The notes: generated by a model from the letters alone, not told the origin. Shown: positions 35,846 through 44,329, counted from the first letter of the stretch. The stretch: DNA of 64,000 bases from DATLFA01 sp039915945 (GCA_039915945.1 JBDSMH010000196.1:1-64000), one strand, 5' to 3'. A program made the numbers and translations.

Positions 35846-36880
35846 CTACCAATCGTCGAGCGGATCGAGTTCACCGACCTGTCGTAGAGCGCTCGGGCTG
35901 CCGTCATCGTCGTCGGTTGTCGCGAGCGACGACTTGCCTTCGTTGCAGTCGTCGAGCAATGGACACCATCTACACGCGGGGCCGGTGATCTTGCGCGGTA
36001 CGCGTTCGGTGTCGGTGAGGATCACCATCTTTTCGATGCCGGCAACGACGCGCATCACCGTCGTCTCGAGTTGCGCGACCGTGACGTCTTCGGGCACGAA
36101 GCGGCCTTGATCGAGGTAGTAGCTGGCGACGCGGCGCGGCGGCGTGCCGATGCGCAGCGTCTCGATCAACGCGTAGAAGCGCAGGTCTTCGAGGTGCATG
36201 GGGGAGAATCGACCCGTCTTGAAATCGATGAGGACCTTGCCCGCCATCGTGCCTTCGGGCTGCCCGAGTTGCAGGTCGACCTTGCCTTGCAGCGTCACGC
36301 GCTCGTTGAACAGGTCGTAGCGCACGCGGCTTTCCATGACGGGGCGCCACCGTGGCGACAGCCGTGGCCAACATTCGAAGAACTTGGTGAGTTGCTCGTT
36401 GGCTTCGGCGCGCAACTCGGCTCGCTCGATCTCGCGGCATCCCTGCAACCACCGGGCGAATTCGTCGGTCCCTTCCTCGAGGCGCGCGATCGATTCGTCG
36501 ACGAGGACGAGAGGAGTGAGTTCTCGTCGCCAATGGATCGACGTCTCGATGGCCTTGTGGGCGACGATGCCGCGGGCGACCGGCACGGACCACGCAAACT
36601 CGTCCTTCGAGAGGTAGCGAGCCTCGCATCCGTGCGCCATCGACAGCTTGCGTTTGGAGACGAAGTAGGTGGTGTCCGGTTCGAGGTCGGAGAGGATGGG
36701 ACCGAGTCGGCTTTCGAGCATGTGCAACAAATCGTGGCGTAGCTCGGCATCGAACTGCGGGCGGCCCCCGCGACGAGCGCCGAGTTGATCGACGACGTCA
36801 CGTTGCGCAGCGTTCATCGACGCAAGGTCGGCAGTCACCGAAGTGAGATCGCTGCTCTCGGTGTCGGACACGTCTGCCAC
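35846..36880 (-). CDS. PD-(D/E)XK nuclease with putative 4Fe-4S cluster (AddB/RecB-like domain, stand-alone)
   Basis: 344 residues. The RecB-like nuclease core is readable: GIVAHKAIE (His108, Glu112), GKVDL (Asp202), VLIDFKTG (Asp219, Lys221), then a Tyr-rich helix (FYALIETL). Cys85, Cys303, Cys306 and Cys312 match the C...CxxC-x5-C arrangement that holds the FeS cluster in AddB and Cas4-like nucleases. No helicase domain or partner is nearby. The start is GTG 36880 with GAAGGA five bases upstream. It is divergent from the MFS gene across only 25 bases. Confidence 0.85.
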   Translation of the reverse strand: MADVSDTESSDLTSVTADLASMNAAQRDVVDQLGARRGGRPQFDAELRHDLLHMLESRLGPILSDLEPDTTYFVSKRKLSMAHGCEARYLSKDEFAWSVPVARGIVAHKAIETSIHWRRELTPLVLVDESIARLEEGTDEFARWLQGCREIERAELRAEANEQLTKFFECWPRLSPRWRPVMESRVRYDLFNERVTLQGKVDLQLGQPEGTMAGKVLIDFKTGRFSPMHLEDLRFYALIETLRIGTPPRRVASYYLDQGRFVPEDVTVAQLETTVMRVVAGIEKMVILTDTERVPRKITGPACRWCPLLDDCNEGKSSLATTDDDDGSPSALRQVGELDPLDDW

Positions 36881-36905
36881 GGTAGTCCTTCGGTAACGTA
36901 CGGCC

Positions 36906-38159
36906 GTGTCTGTTGGGGCGCCGGCCGAACGGCGGGCGATGTCGGTCTTTCGCTATCGCGAGTTTCGCGTGTGGTGGCTCAGTTCGCTGTTGTCGAACAC
37001 GGGGACGATGGCGCAGACGGTGGCCGTACCGATCGTGCTCGATTCGCTGACCGGCAAGGCGACATGGGTCGGCTTCGGCACGTTGGCGAGCACGTTGCCC
37101 ACGGTTTTCGTCGGCCCGATCGCCGGATCGCTGGCCGACCGCCATTCACGAAGGTCGGTACTGCTGTGCACGCAGGCTGCCGCGACGGTTGTCTCCGTCA
37201 TGCTCGCGGTCGCGTGGGCCACCGGGGTGCGCTCGCCCTGGATGTACGTCGCGTTGATGGGAATGGCCGGCTCGATTTCGGGATTGGGTCTCCCGTCGTG
37301 GCAGTCGATCGTCACCGAGATGGTGCCGCGTGACGAGCTCGCGAACGCGGTGACCTTGAATTCGGCGTCGTTCAACGCGGCGCGTGCATTCGGCCCGTCG
37401 GTCGGTGCGGTGATCCTCGCGTTGAGTGGGCCCGGATGGGTGTTCGCGTTCAACACGATCTCGTACTCGGCGGTTCTGACGACGCTATGGCGCCGTCCCG
37501 CAACGAGTGCCGCGCTGCCCTCCACGACGCGCCCCCGGGTGATGCGTGAATTTCGGTCGACGCTGCGCTACGTGCGTGCGAGCAGAGGACTCACTACCGC
37601 GATGTTGCTCGGCGGCGTACTCGGTCTCGTCGGAAACCCGTTGGCGATGATGGTCGTGCCGTTCGCCCGCCGGGTGTACCACACGAGTGGCGCGCGAACG
37701 AGCCTGCTCGCGGCCGCGATCGGGACGGGCGCGGTACTCGTCGCACCGATCCTCACGGCGAGGACCGATCGAGTACGTCCGAGCATTCGGGTGCGCAACG
37801 CGATCGTGTGCTACTTCTGCGCCATGGTGCTCCTCGCGTCCGTCCCGTGGATCGTCGCCGGCGGCGCCGCGCTCTTGGCGATCGGCGCGTCGCACATCGC
37901 CGCGAATGCCACGATCAACTCCGTGATCCAACTCGATGTCGACGACGCGTGGCGGGGCAAGGTGACGTCGGTCTACCTGATGACCGTCAACGCGGGCACG
38001 CCGATCGGAGCGATGGCGATGGGCGTGATGGTCGACAGTGTGGGGGCGCGTCGAACGGTTGCCGGCGCGGCGGGCGCCCTGTTCTTGGTGGCGACCGCGG
38101 TGGGGGTACGCGGACGGTTCCCCTCGCTCGACGCCGGAAGAGAACGTCACCTCGTGTAG
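36906..38159 (+). CDS. MFS transporter (DHA3/enterobactin-exporter-like)
   Basis: 417 residues with about 12 membrane spans. The N-terminus FRYREFRVWWLSSLLSNTGTMAQTVAVP and the loop PTVFVGPIAGSLADRHSRRSV (motif A) are typical of the MFS_3 (DHA3, EntS-like) subgroup, so export of a small molecule or drug is likely. The start is GTG 36906; ATG 36939 is a plausible alternative that would leave more room for divergent promoters. Confidence 0.87.
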   Translation: MSVGAPAERRAMSVFRYREFRVWWLSSLLSNTGTMAQTVAVPIVLDSLTGKATWVGFGTLASTLPTVFVGPIAGSLADRHSRRSVLLCTQAAATVVSVMLAVAWATGVRSPWMYVALMGMAGSISGLGLPSWQSIVTEMVPRDELANAVTLNSASFNAARAFGPSVGAVILALSGPGWVFAFNTISYSAVLTTLWRRPATSAALPSTTRPRVMREFRSTLRYVRASRGLTTAMLLGGVLGLVGNPLAMMVVPFARRVYHTSGARTSLLAAAIGTGAVLVAPILTARTDRVRPSIRVRNAIVCYFCAMVLLASVPWIVAGGAALLAIGASHIAANATINSVIQLDVDDAWRGKVTSVYLMTVNAGTPIGAMAMGVMVDSVGARRTVAGAAGALFLVATAVGVRGRFPSLDAGRERHLV

Positions 38160-38211
38160 TGCATCTCGCGCGCAGCGTGACTGTCACACCGTCGCTGCAT
38201 GATGTACATCG

Positions 38212-38517
38212 ATGGAAGCGACCTCGATCCGTTTTTCGCACGCCGCCCGAGCGATGCGCCTCGTCGTGCAACAGCGCGGTCTCGACATGCCCTTGTTCCG
38301 TAGTCCTCCCCGACTGCAGGGGGTCCAGCGGTCGCTCACCCGCCGGGCGATCGGGGCGTCGACTGTCGCCGTGCAATTGCGTCAGCGGCCGTGGCCGGCA
38401 GTGCTCGCCGACATGATCGAGGGGGTCGTCGTCGTCAACGCGTTGCAGGGCGCCCCCGCCGACGAGTTGCGCCACGCGTTGTGGTCCGCGCTCGAGTCCG
38501 ATTCGGTCGCCGCGTGA
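38212..38517 (+). CDS. hypothetical protein
   Basis: 101 residues, not recognised. It has a basic N-terminal half (SHAARAMRLVVQQRGL; SPPRLQGVQRSLTRRA) and an apolar C-terminal half (VLADMIEGVVVVNALQG). No signal peptide or membrane span stands out. It is kept because codon usage resembles its neighbours, it has a proper ATG and it precedes the amidohydrolase gene by 35 bases on the same strand. Confidence 0.6.
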   Translation: MEATSIRFSHAARAMRLVVQQRGLDMPLFRSPPRLQGVQRSLTRRAIGASTVAVQLRQRPWPAVLADMIEGVVVVNALQGAPADELRHALWSALESDSVAA

Positions 38518-38552
38518 TGTCGCTAACCTCACGACCACACGAGGGGAGCGCG

Positions 38553-40265
38553 ATGGCGTACGACTTGGTAGTCCGCAACGGCACGGTGATCGACGGTTCG
38601 GGTGCACCGGCATACCGGGCCGACGTGGGTGTCATCGGTGACACCATCGCTGCCATCGGACGCATTCGTGAGCGCGGCGCCGACGAGGTCGACGCCGAGG
38701 GTCACATCGTCGCGCCGGGCTTCATCGACGGGCACACCCATATGGACGCACAGGTGTGCTGGGACCCTCTGGGCACCTGCTCGTCGTGGCACGGGGTGAG
38801 CACGGTCGTCATGGGCAACTGCGGCTTCACGGTCGCGCCGTGTCGCAGTTCCGAAAAGTACCTCGCCATCCGCAGCCTCGAGCGCGCCGAAGACATCTCG
38901 GGTGCCGCCATGGAGGCCGGTATCGACTGGCGATGGGAGACCTTCTCGCAGTACCTCGACGTGGTCGACGCGCTGCCCAAGGGCATCAACTACTCGGGCT
39001 ACATCGGCCACTCCGCGTTGCGCTCCTACGTCATGGGTGAGCGCTCGTTCGAGCAGGCGGGCAACGACGACGACCTCGCCGCGATGCAAGCAGAGTTGCG
39101 CAGCGCGTTGCATGCGGGCGCCATCGGGTTCTCGACATCGCGTTCGCACAACCACGCCACCTCCGACGACAAGCCGGTCGCGTCGCGGCTCGCGTCGTGG
39201 GACGAGGTACGCATGCTCGTCAACACCATGGGCGAGTTGGGCACGGGCGTTTTCGAGTTGGCGCAAGAGCACTACACCGATGCCGAGCCGCGACGCGAGT
39301 ACTACGAGCGACTGCAGGCGCTCACCATCGAGTCAGGCCGCCCGACGACCTTCGTCGTGGGCGCCGCCGGTCCTGACTCGTCGGTGTGGCGCCAGATGAT
39401 CGGCGTTGTCGAAGACACCGTCGCCAAGGGTGGGCGCATGTTCGCGCAAGTGCACGCCCGCCAGTTCATGTCGATCATGGGGTTCAAGGTGGGCCTGCCC
39501 TTCGACCGGCTGCCGACATGGCAGTCGATGCGCCGCAAGCCCCTCGATCAGCAGCGCGCGTCGCTGCTCGATCCCGCGTCGCGGCGCACTCTCGTCGACG
39601 AGGCGATGCACGGTCCCTACCGCGACGGCATCGGTTCCGAAGTGCGGCCCCCCGTGTGGGACATGATGTTCCTCGCCGAGACCGACCTGCCGCCCTATCG
39701 TTCCGTGGCCCAGGTCGCCGCCGAGCAGAACACCACGCCCGTCGACGTCATCATCGACATGTCGTTGGCCCACGACTTCGAGCTGTACTTCATGCAGCCC
39801 TTCGCCAACCACGATCTCGACGCCGTGCTCGAGTTGATGCGGCACCCGTCGACAGTCATCGCCGTGTCCGATTCGGGCGCGCACGTCTCCCAGATCATCG
39901 ACGCCTCCATCCCCACGCACGTCCTTGCGTATTGGACCCGTCAGCAGGGCGCCTTCACCTGGGAGCAGGCCGTGCGCATGTTGACCTTCGATCCGGCCCG
40001 CCTCTGGGGGTTCTCCGACCGCGGCCTCTTGCGCGAAGGCTTCCGGGCCGATCTCGCGGTGTTCGACCCGCAGCGCATCAGCCCCGGTCTGCCGACGTCG
40101 GCCGTCGACCTTCCCGGCGGGGCCAAGCGACTCAAGCAAAAAGCCACCGGCATGTTGGCCCTGGTCGTGAACGGCAGCGTGCTGATGCGCGACAACGAGC
40201 ACACCGGCGCGCTGCCCGGTCGACTCCTACGAGGGCCTTTGGCTGCTCGTCGCAGCGTTTCATAG
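38553..40265 (+). CDS. D-aminoacylase/N-acyl-D-amino-acid amidohydrolase family
   Basis: 570 residues, amidohydrolase superfamily. AYDLVVRNGTVIDGSGAPAYRADVGV, then the metal-binding FIDGHTHMD near residue 65, a GNCGF block near 90, SDSGAHVSQ with the late Asp near 445, and the closing GFRADLAVFDPQRI are typical of D-aminoacylases and related deacylases. The substrate is not deducible. ATG 38553 has GGGGAG seven bases upstream. Confidence 0.9.
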   Translation: MAYDLVVRNGTVIDGSGAPAYRADVGVIGDTIAAIGRIRERGADEVDAEGHIVAPGFIDGHTHMDAQVCWDPLGTCSSWHGVSTVVMGNCGFTVAPCRSSEKYLAIRSLERAEDISGAAMEAGIDWRWETFSQYLDVVDALPKGINYSGYIGHSALRSYVMGERSFEQAGNDDDLAAMQAELRSALHAGAIGFSTSRSHNHATSDDKPVASRLASWDEVRMLVNTMGELGTGVFELAQEHYTDAEPRREYYERLQALTIESGRPTTFVVGAAGPDSSVWRQMIGVVEDTVAKGGRMFAQVHARQFMSIMGFKVGLPFDRLPTWQSMRRKPLDQQRASLLDPASRRTLVDEAMHGPYRDGIGSEVRPPVWDMMFLAETDLPPYRSVAQVAAEQNTTPVDVIIDMSLAHDFELYFMQPFANHDLDAVLELMRHPSTVIAVSDSGAHVSQIIDASIPTHVLAYWTRQQGAFTWEQAVRMLTFDPARLWGFSDRGLLREGFRADLAVFDPQRISPGLPTSAVDLPGGAKRLKQKATGMLALVVNGSVLMRDNEHTGALPGRLLRGPLAARRSVS

Positions 40266-40309
40266 TGTTTTATAGCGTTTCTGCGGGCATATCTAGGCCA
40301 AATGGACCC

Positions 40310-40450
40310 TCACACCTGTGCACCGCGAGGGATAGCATGCGGACATTCGACAACCGTAAGGAATACGGAGTAGGGCGACGTTACCGAAAGGTATCGTCGT
40401 TGACCCGGCATCTAGGTGCAGCCAATCCTGCGTAGGCAGACGAGGTGATG
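40310..40450 (+). ncRNA. candidate structured 5' leader of the LARTG protein mRNA
   Basis: The 231-base gap before GTG 40497 contains two clear hairpins: CCGTA-AGGAA-TACGG (40354-40368), and GGG/CGACG/TACC closed by a GAAA tetraloop with GGTA/CGTCG/CCC (40373-40406). A conserved-looking single strand with CAGCCAATCC and a CTGC-GTAG-GCAG hairpin follow. The order AGTAGGG-hairpin-CCCG-CAGCCAA recalls the 3' half of the c-di-AMP (ydaO) riboswitch, but the 5' half could not be matched, so the class is unproven. AAAGGAG at 40485 is the ribosome binding site. Confidence 0.35.
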
Positions 40451-40496
40451 TTGGGTCCTTGCGCTTCGTGCGACAACGTTCCTCAAAGGAGCTCCC

Positions 40497-41237
40497 GTGT
40501 TAGGCAAGAATTGGCGAGCAAAGTTCGCAGCGTTCGGGGCGCTGGTTACTTTGGGCTTCATCATCTTCCAGGGCGTCGGTGATGCGCACAATCCCGAGAT
40601 CTCGGCCAAGGCCGAGTGCATCGTTCCGACCGACCAGGCACTGATCACCATCGACGTGCACTCGTGGAACACCGACCAGGGCGATGACCACCGCACCAAC
40701 GACGTCGTTTTGACCGTCACCGCGACCGGCTACAACCAGACGTTCAACAATGCGTTCAACAAGGCCAACAACTTTGCCTTCACGCAAAAGATCCAGGTCC
40801 CGGCCGACGGCAAGACCTACACGGCGACCGCCACGACCGATAGCTCGTGGGGCCCCAACAACGACATCATCATCCCGATCGGGCCGCAGTCTCGCTCGGC
40901 CCAAGTGACCGTGCCGCAGCCCTGCTTGCCCGCGACGACCACCACCATCGCGCCCACGACCACTGTGGCGCCGACCACGACCGCGACTTCGACGACGGCT
41001 GCCCCCACGACCGCTGCCCCCACGACCGCTGCCCCCACCACGATCGCGGTGAGCGTGCAGGGTGTCGTCCAGACCGCACCGACGACGGCACCGCCGGCGA
41101 CGGTCGGTACCGCGGTTCAGGGCGTCGTTCTGGCCCGCACCGGCACCAACGCCATGCCGCTGATCCTCGGTGGCGTGATGCTCGTGTTGCTCGGTACTGC
41201 GGTTGAGCTCAACGCTCGTCGCCGCCGTAGCGCCTGA
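40497..41237 (+). CDS. secreted Thr-rich protein with LARTG-type sorting tail
   Basis: 246 residues. Residues 1-30 are a signal peptide. Residues 31-143 form a small beta-rich domain with one Cys near each end (Cys41, Cys143), possibly a disulfide. Residues 145-205 are a Thr/Pro/Ala stalk containing a tandem repeat. The end has LARTG (212-216), a membrane span (220-235) and RRRR, the layout of a sortase substrate. No sortase gene is in the window, so wall anchoring is inferred. GTG 40497 has AAAGGAG five bases upstream. Confidence 0.85.
   Translation: MLGKNWRAKFAAFGALVTLGFIIFQGVGDAHNPEISAKAECIVPTDQALITIDVHSWNTDQGDDHRTNDVVLTVTATGYNQTFNNAFNKANNFAFTQKIQVPADGKTYTATATTDSSWGPNNDIIIPIGPQSRSAQVTVPQPCLPATTTTIAPTTTVAPTTTATSTTAAPTTAAPTTAAPTTIAVSVQGVVQTAPTTAPPATVGTAVQGVVLARTGTNAMPLILGGVMLVLLGTAVELNARRRRSA
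40998..41042 (+). repeat. 15-bp tandem repeat, three units, in the stalk of the LARTG protein
   Basis: GCTGCCCCCACGACC occurs at 40998-41012 and 41013-41027, with a variant at 41028-41042. It encodes AAPTT units; copy number is likely to vary between strains. Confidence 0.75.
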
Positions 41238-41279
41238 CCCCACGCTCCAACTACTACGGTGGGCGCGCCGACCGTGCGC

Positions 41280-41363
41280 GCCCGGGTGGCGGAACTGGTA
41301 GACGCAGAGGGCTTAAACCCCTTGGTCCGCAAGGGCTTGCGGGTTCGAATCCCGCCCCGGGCA
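41280..41363 (+). tRNA. tRNA-Leu(UAA)
   Basis: 84 nt, class II tRNA with a long variable arm. The acceptor stem GCCCGGG pairs with CCCGGGC and the discriminator is A. The anticodon stem GAGGG/CCCTT encloses the loop CTTAAAC with anticodon TAA. The T arm is GCGGG-TTCGAAT-CCCGC. CCA is not encoded. Its 3' half (from 41312) is duplicated at 44439, marking it as an integration site. Confidence 0.95.
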
Positions 41364-41364
41364 C
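41312..41364 (+). other. attachment site (copy within intact tRNA-Leu)
   Basis: 53 bases from the anticodon loop to one base past the tRNA. It is repeated at 44439-44490 with a single missing C in the T stem. This is the left boundary of the integrated element. Confidence 0.85.
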
Positions 41365-41428
41365 GGCGCTGACCTGCGGATTTATCTTCTCGGAACTGAT
41401 GTGGTGAGCCCGTTCAGGGCGCCGCGCG

Positions 41429-41450
41429 AACGGATTGCTAACGAACGCGT
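41429..41450 (+). repeat. 22-bp direct repeat, left (candidate integrase arm site)
   Basis: AACGGATTGCTAACGAACGC followed by GT. Identical to 44308-44329 in the same orientation. It lies 65 bases inside the left att copy and 15 bases before the integrase start. Confidence 0.7.
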
Positions 41451-41465
41451 TACGCGCCCGTCCCC

Positions 41466-42638
41466 ATGAGAGGTCACGTTCGCAAGCGGGGAAGTGCCTG
41501 GGCGTACTGGATCGACGCGGGCCGTGACCAGGTCACAAATCGCCGAATCCAGCACACTCGCAGCGGATTCGTCTCCAAGAGCGCGGCCGAAACGGCGATG
41601 CGCGAAGCGCTGCGTGGCTTCGAGAACGGCACCGCCGTGCGGGCTTCGCCGACCACGCTCGCCGACTATCTCGAGCGGTGACTCGACAACGTGCGGCCCA
41701 ACCTGCGCCCCACCACTTGGGCCGGCTATCGCCGCGACGTCGCCAACATCACCGACAAGCTCGGCCAGGTCCGGCTGCAGGATCTGACGCCGCTGCAGAT
41801 CGAGACGGCGTATACGCAGCTCCTTGCGAAAGGGCGCGCCGGGCGCCCGCTGTCGCCGAAGTCGGTCAAGAACATTCACACCGCGCTCCGACGGGCGTTG
41901 GGCGACGCAGAGCGCCTCGGGCTCGTAGTACGCAACCCTGCCCGCCTAGCGAAGCCACCGACCTATCACCGGCCCGAGATCGAAACCTGGACCGCCGAAG
42001 AGCTGCGCGGGTTCCTCAACTACGTAAACGACGATCGGTTGTTTGCCGCGTATTTGTTGCTGGCGACCACCGGCATGCGCCGAGGCGAAGTGTTCGGGTT
42101 GCGATGGTCGGATGTGAAACTCAATGCCGGCTGGCTGTCGATCGAGCAGACCCTTACCACTGTCGACAGCAAACTCATTCTCGGCGCGACGAAGACAGCG
42201 CGCAGTCGCCGACGCATTGCCCTCGACCCCGAGACGGTCACCGCGTTGCGTGACCACAAGCGACGACAGAACGAGGAGCGTCTGACCGCCGGCCCGGGGT
42301 GGCAGCGTGAGCCCGATCTCGTCTTTCGAGAGCCCGACGGCCATCCGTTGCATCCCGATTGGTTCACCAAGGAGTTCAAGCGCCAAGCCCGCGCCGCTGG
42401 GTTGACTGGTCTGCGGGGTCCGCACGGTCTACGCCACACTTGGGCCACGCTCGCGCTCCAGGCCGGCATTCATCCCAAGGTCGTGTCCGAACGACTCGGC
42501 CACTCGACGATCTCGATCACGCTCGACACCTACAGCCATGTGATGCCCGGGCTCGACATCGAGGCGGCAAACGTCGTTGCCGCAAAGATCTTCGGTGGCC
42601 GCGGCGCTGGCGGTCCAAAATCTGCCGGTGCGGCGTAG
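41466..42638 (+). pseudogene. tyrosine recombinase/integrase with in-frame stop
   Basis: One reading frame of 390 residues interrupted by TGA at 41679-41681. Before it: the N-terminal arm-binding domain (MRGHVRKRGSAWAYWIDAGR ... LADYLER). After it: LDNVRPNLRPTTWAGYRRDV, where actinophage integrases have a Trp in place of the stop (TGG to TGA). The catalytic domain is intact: Arg in TTGMRRGEVFGLRW, Lys in GATKTARS, HGLRHTWA, LGHSTISI and the nucleophile in DTYSHVM. A downstream GTG (41691) could yield the core and catalytic domains alone. Integration into the adjacent tRNA-Leu fits this enzyme. Confidence 0.85.
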
Positions 42639-42663
42639 GGCGCCACTTTCTACACTGTGCTCT

Positions 42664-42894
42664 ATGTCGGTGACCGTCGAATTGCCTGAAGACGCTCTGG
42701 CGCGGTTGCGCGCCGAAGCAGCGCGGCGCGGCGTCAGTATCGATGTCGTCATCGCCGAGCTCGCAGCCCGACTCCCGGCGGAAGATCCGCTCGAGGCCTT
42801 CATCGGCTGCGGCGCGTCAGGACGTACCGAGCCGTTCGACATCCACCACGAACGCGCCGAGCTCGCCGCGAAGAAACACGCCGAAGGCGTCTGA
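42664..42894 (+). CDS. vapB: VapB-type antitoxin
   Basis: 76 residues. The N-terminal MSVTVELPEDALARLRAEAA pattern (beta strand then helix) is that of ribbon-helix-helix or related DNA-binding antitoxins; the acidic C-terminal tail would wrap the toxin. It lies six bases before the PIN toxin. TACACT at 42651 is seven bases from the ATG, which would give a leaderless transcript if it is the -10 box. Confidence 0.8.
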   Translation: MSVTVELPEDALARLRAEAARRGVSIDVVIAELAARLPAEDPLEAFIGCGASGRTEPFDIHHERAELAAKKHAEGV

Positions 42895-42900
42895 GCCGAG

Positions 42901-43305
42901 GTGCTCGTTGATACCGGGGTCTTCGTGTCGGCCGCAGATCGAGACGAGCCCCGCCACGGCGCCTGCGCCGCGCTGTTGCGAGGCGGTCGTGAGTTAACGG
43001 TGACTGGAGCCGTGATCCCTGAAGCCGCATGGATGATCGAGAGTCGTCTCGGTCCCGCGGCCGAGGCTCGGTTCTTGCGACTTGTCACGAGCCCCGCGTT
43101 CGTCATCGTCGAGCTGACCGCTGCGGACTATCAACGCATCATCGAGCTCGTGGAGCGTTACGCGGACATGGGACTCGGCACTGTCGATGCATCGATCGTC
43201 GCGGTTGCGGAGCGGCTTGGCATCACCACCGTTGCGACGTTGAACCGTCGCGATCTCGCCGTCGTGCGCCCTACCCACGTCGACGCGTTCGAGCTGCTTC
43301 CTTAG
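42901..43305 (+). CDS. vapC: VapC-type PIN-domain ribonuclease toxin
   Basis: 134 residues. PIN acidic residues are in place: Asp4 (LVDTGVF), Glu41 (PEAAW), Asp96 (GTVDASIV) and Asp118 (NRRDLAVV). VapC toxins cut tRNA or rRNA until bound by VapB. The start is GTG 42901, six bases after vapB, so the two form an operon. It is the only clearly intact functional module of the integrated element. Confidence 0.88.
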   Translation: MLVDTGVFVSAADRDEPRHGACAALLRGGRELTVTGAVIPEAAWMIESRLGPAAEARFLRLVTSPAFVIVELTAADYQRIIELVERYADMGLGTVDASIVAVAERLGITTVATLNRRDLAVVRPTHVDAFELLP

Positions 43306-43820
43306 CTGCGTTTCCGTTTGGGCATCGAAGGTCGTCTCGGTCGGGGCAAGAGCGCGTCGGCCAACGCGATAAGCGTCGAGATTGTGGGGTTCGGCGCGTC
43401 GACGCAGAAAGGACGACGCACCGCCTCGGGAGAGCGTCCGCATTTCTCGGACGGCGGTGGCGTGCGGTGCGGTGTCCGAATACTTCTGACACTCATGCGT
43501 GTCCCCTTGTGTCGGATCGATATTCCCAACGGCTCGCGTTCACGTCATCGTGCACGCATGCCCTTCTTGCTCGAATCACGCGCATCAACTCGCACCCGCG
43601 TGTTCTTGTGCTCGATGATCGCTTCGCTCGACTTCAACTCCAGACGGGTGCACTGCTTGCGGCATGACGTATCTGCTGCGATGACGGCGCGTGTGACAAC
43701 GCTCAAATGCCTCAACGCGCGTGTGTACTGCGCCGAGCAGTTGCCGTCGTGGCTCCGGCGGGTGATGGGTATTGAACACCGAGTGACCACCCGATTGTGC
43801 GGTTCGCGTATTCTGTTCGG
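43306..43820. other. no recognisable gene
   Basis: 515 bases inside the integrated element. Several open frames exist but none reads as a protein family or has convincing codon usage; no RNA gene or strong hairpin was seen. Probably decayed element DNA. Confidence 0.5.
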
Positions 43821-44078
43821 ATGTGGCGATTATCGGCGGTTCTCGCCGCGTCCTCGAGTGAACCCGATGCGTTTGCGGTGATCGGTGGGGTCTGTCTCCT
43901 GCTCAGTTTTGGGGCGCTAGCTAGTTCCGTTCGGCCGCGGCTGATCGCGGTGAGAGATCGTGATCGGCGGAAGCGGTACGAGGCATTGACCACCCGCTTC
44001 AACAGGCTGGCGAGTGTCGTGCTGTGTGGTGTCGGGTTGATCGTCCTGGGTGTGGGTGTCATCGCACGTCGGGTTTAG
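43821..44078 (+). CDS. possible small membrane protein
   Basis: 85 residues from ATG 43821 with two apolar segments (about 20-37, FAVIGGVCLLLSFGALAS; and 68-82, VVLCGVGLIVLGVGVIA) separated by a basic loop (RDRDRRKRYEAL). The hairpin topology is plausible for an element-borne membrane protein, but no family is recognised and the upstream sequence has no clear ribosome binding site. Confidence 0.4.
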   Translation: MWRLSAVLAASSSEPDAFAVIGGVCLLLSFGALASSVRPRLIAVRDRDRRKRYEALTTRFNRLASVVLCGVGLIVLGVGVIARRV

Positions 44079-44307
44079 GTTCGGTTGCCTCGGGCGGGCC
44101 TTCTGGCGGTTTGCGTGCGCCAATACACTCGGAGAGTTGTTCGATGTGGCAAGGCGCTGTTCGGCTTTGGGTAGTGCAGCGGGGACGCAGCGCAGTCGGG
44201 TGTCGACGACAATCTCGTTCGAGGGTGGTGCGTGTGTCGGTTATTCATCTGCCTGAGAGCGGCTTGGTCGACTAGCGCGTCGTCATCGATGCGCAACTCT
44301 TCGTGCT
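44079..44307. other. no recognisable gene
   Basis: 229 bases between the putative membrane protein and the right-hand direct repeat. No frame, hairpin or motif of note. Confidence 0.45.
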
Positions 44308-44329
44308 AACGGATTGCTAACGAACGCGT
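44308..44329 (+). repeat. 22-bp direct repeat, right (candidate integrase arm site)
   Basis: Identical to 41429-41450. Here it is preceded by another GCTAACGG-like motif (44306-44312), so the right arm may carry two half sites. It ends 109 bases before the right att copy. Confidence 0.7.

Noticed and set aside
38212..38517. Treating this 101-residue frame as an N-terminal piece of the amidohydrolase
   Set aside because: It is in a different frame, and the amidohydrolase has its own complete N-terminus and ribosome binding site at 38553.
40998..41042. CRISPR-like tandem array
   Set aside because: The 15-base units are contiguous without spacers and encode a Thr-rich stalk; no CRISPR array or cas gene was seen anywhere in the window.
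41679..41681. TGA read as tryptophan (recoding)
   Set aside because: TGA is the normal stop of many intact genes in this window, so a point mutation in one mobile gene is the simpler explanation.
43318..43881. 187-codon open frame inside the integrated element
   Set aside because: The translation is rich in Arg, Ser and Cys without any domain pattern and has no ribosome binding site; it looks like non-coding sequence left open by base composition.
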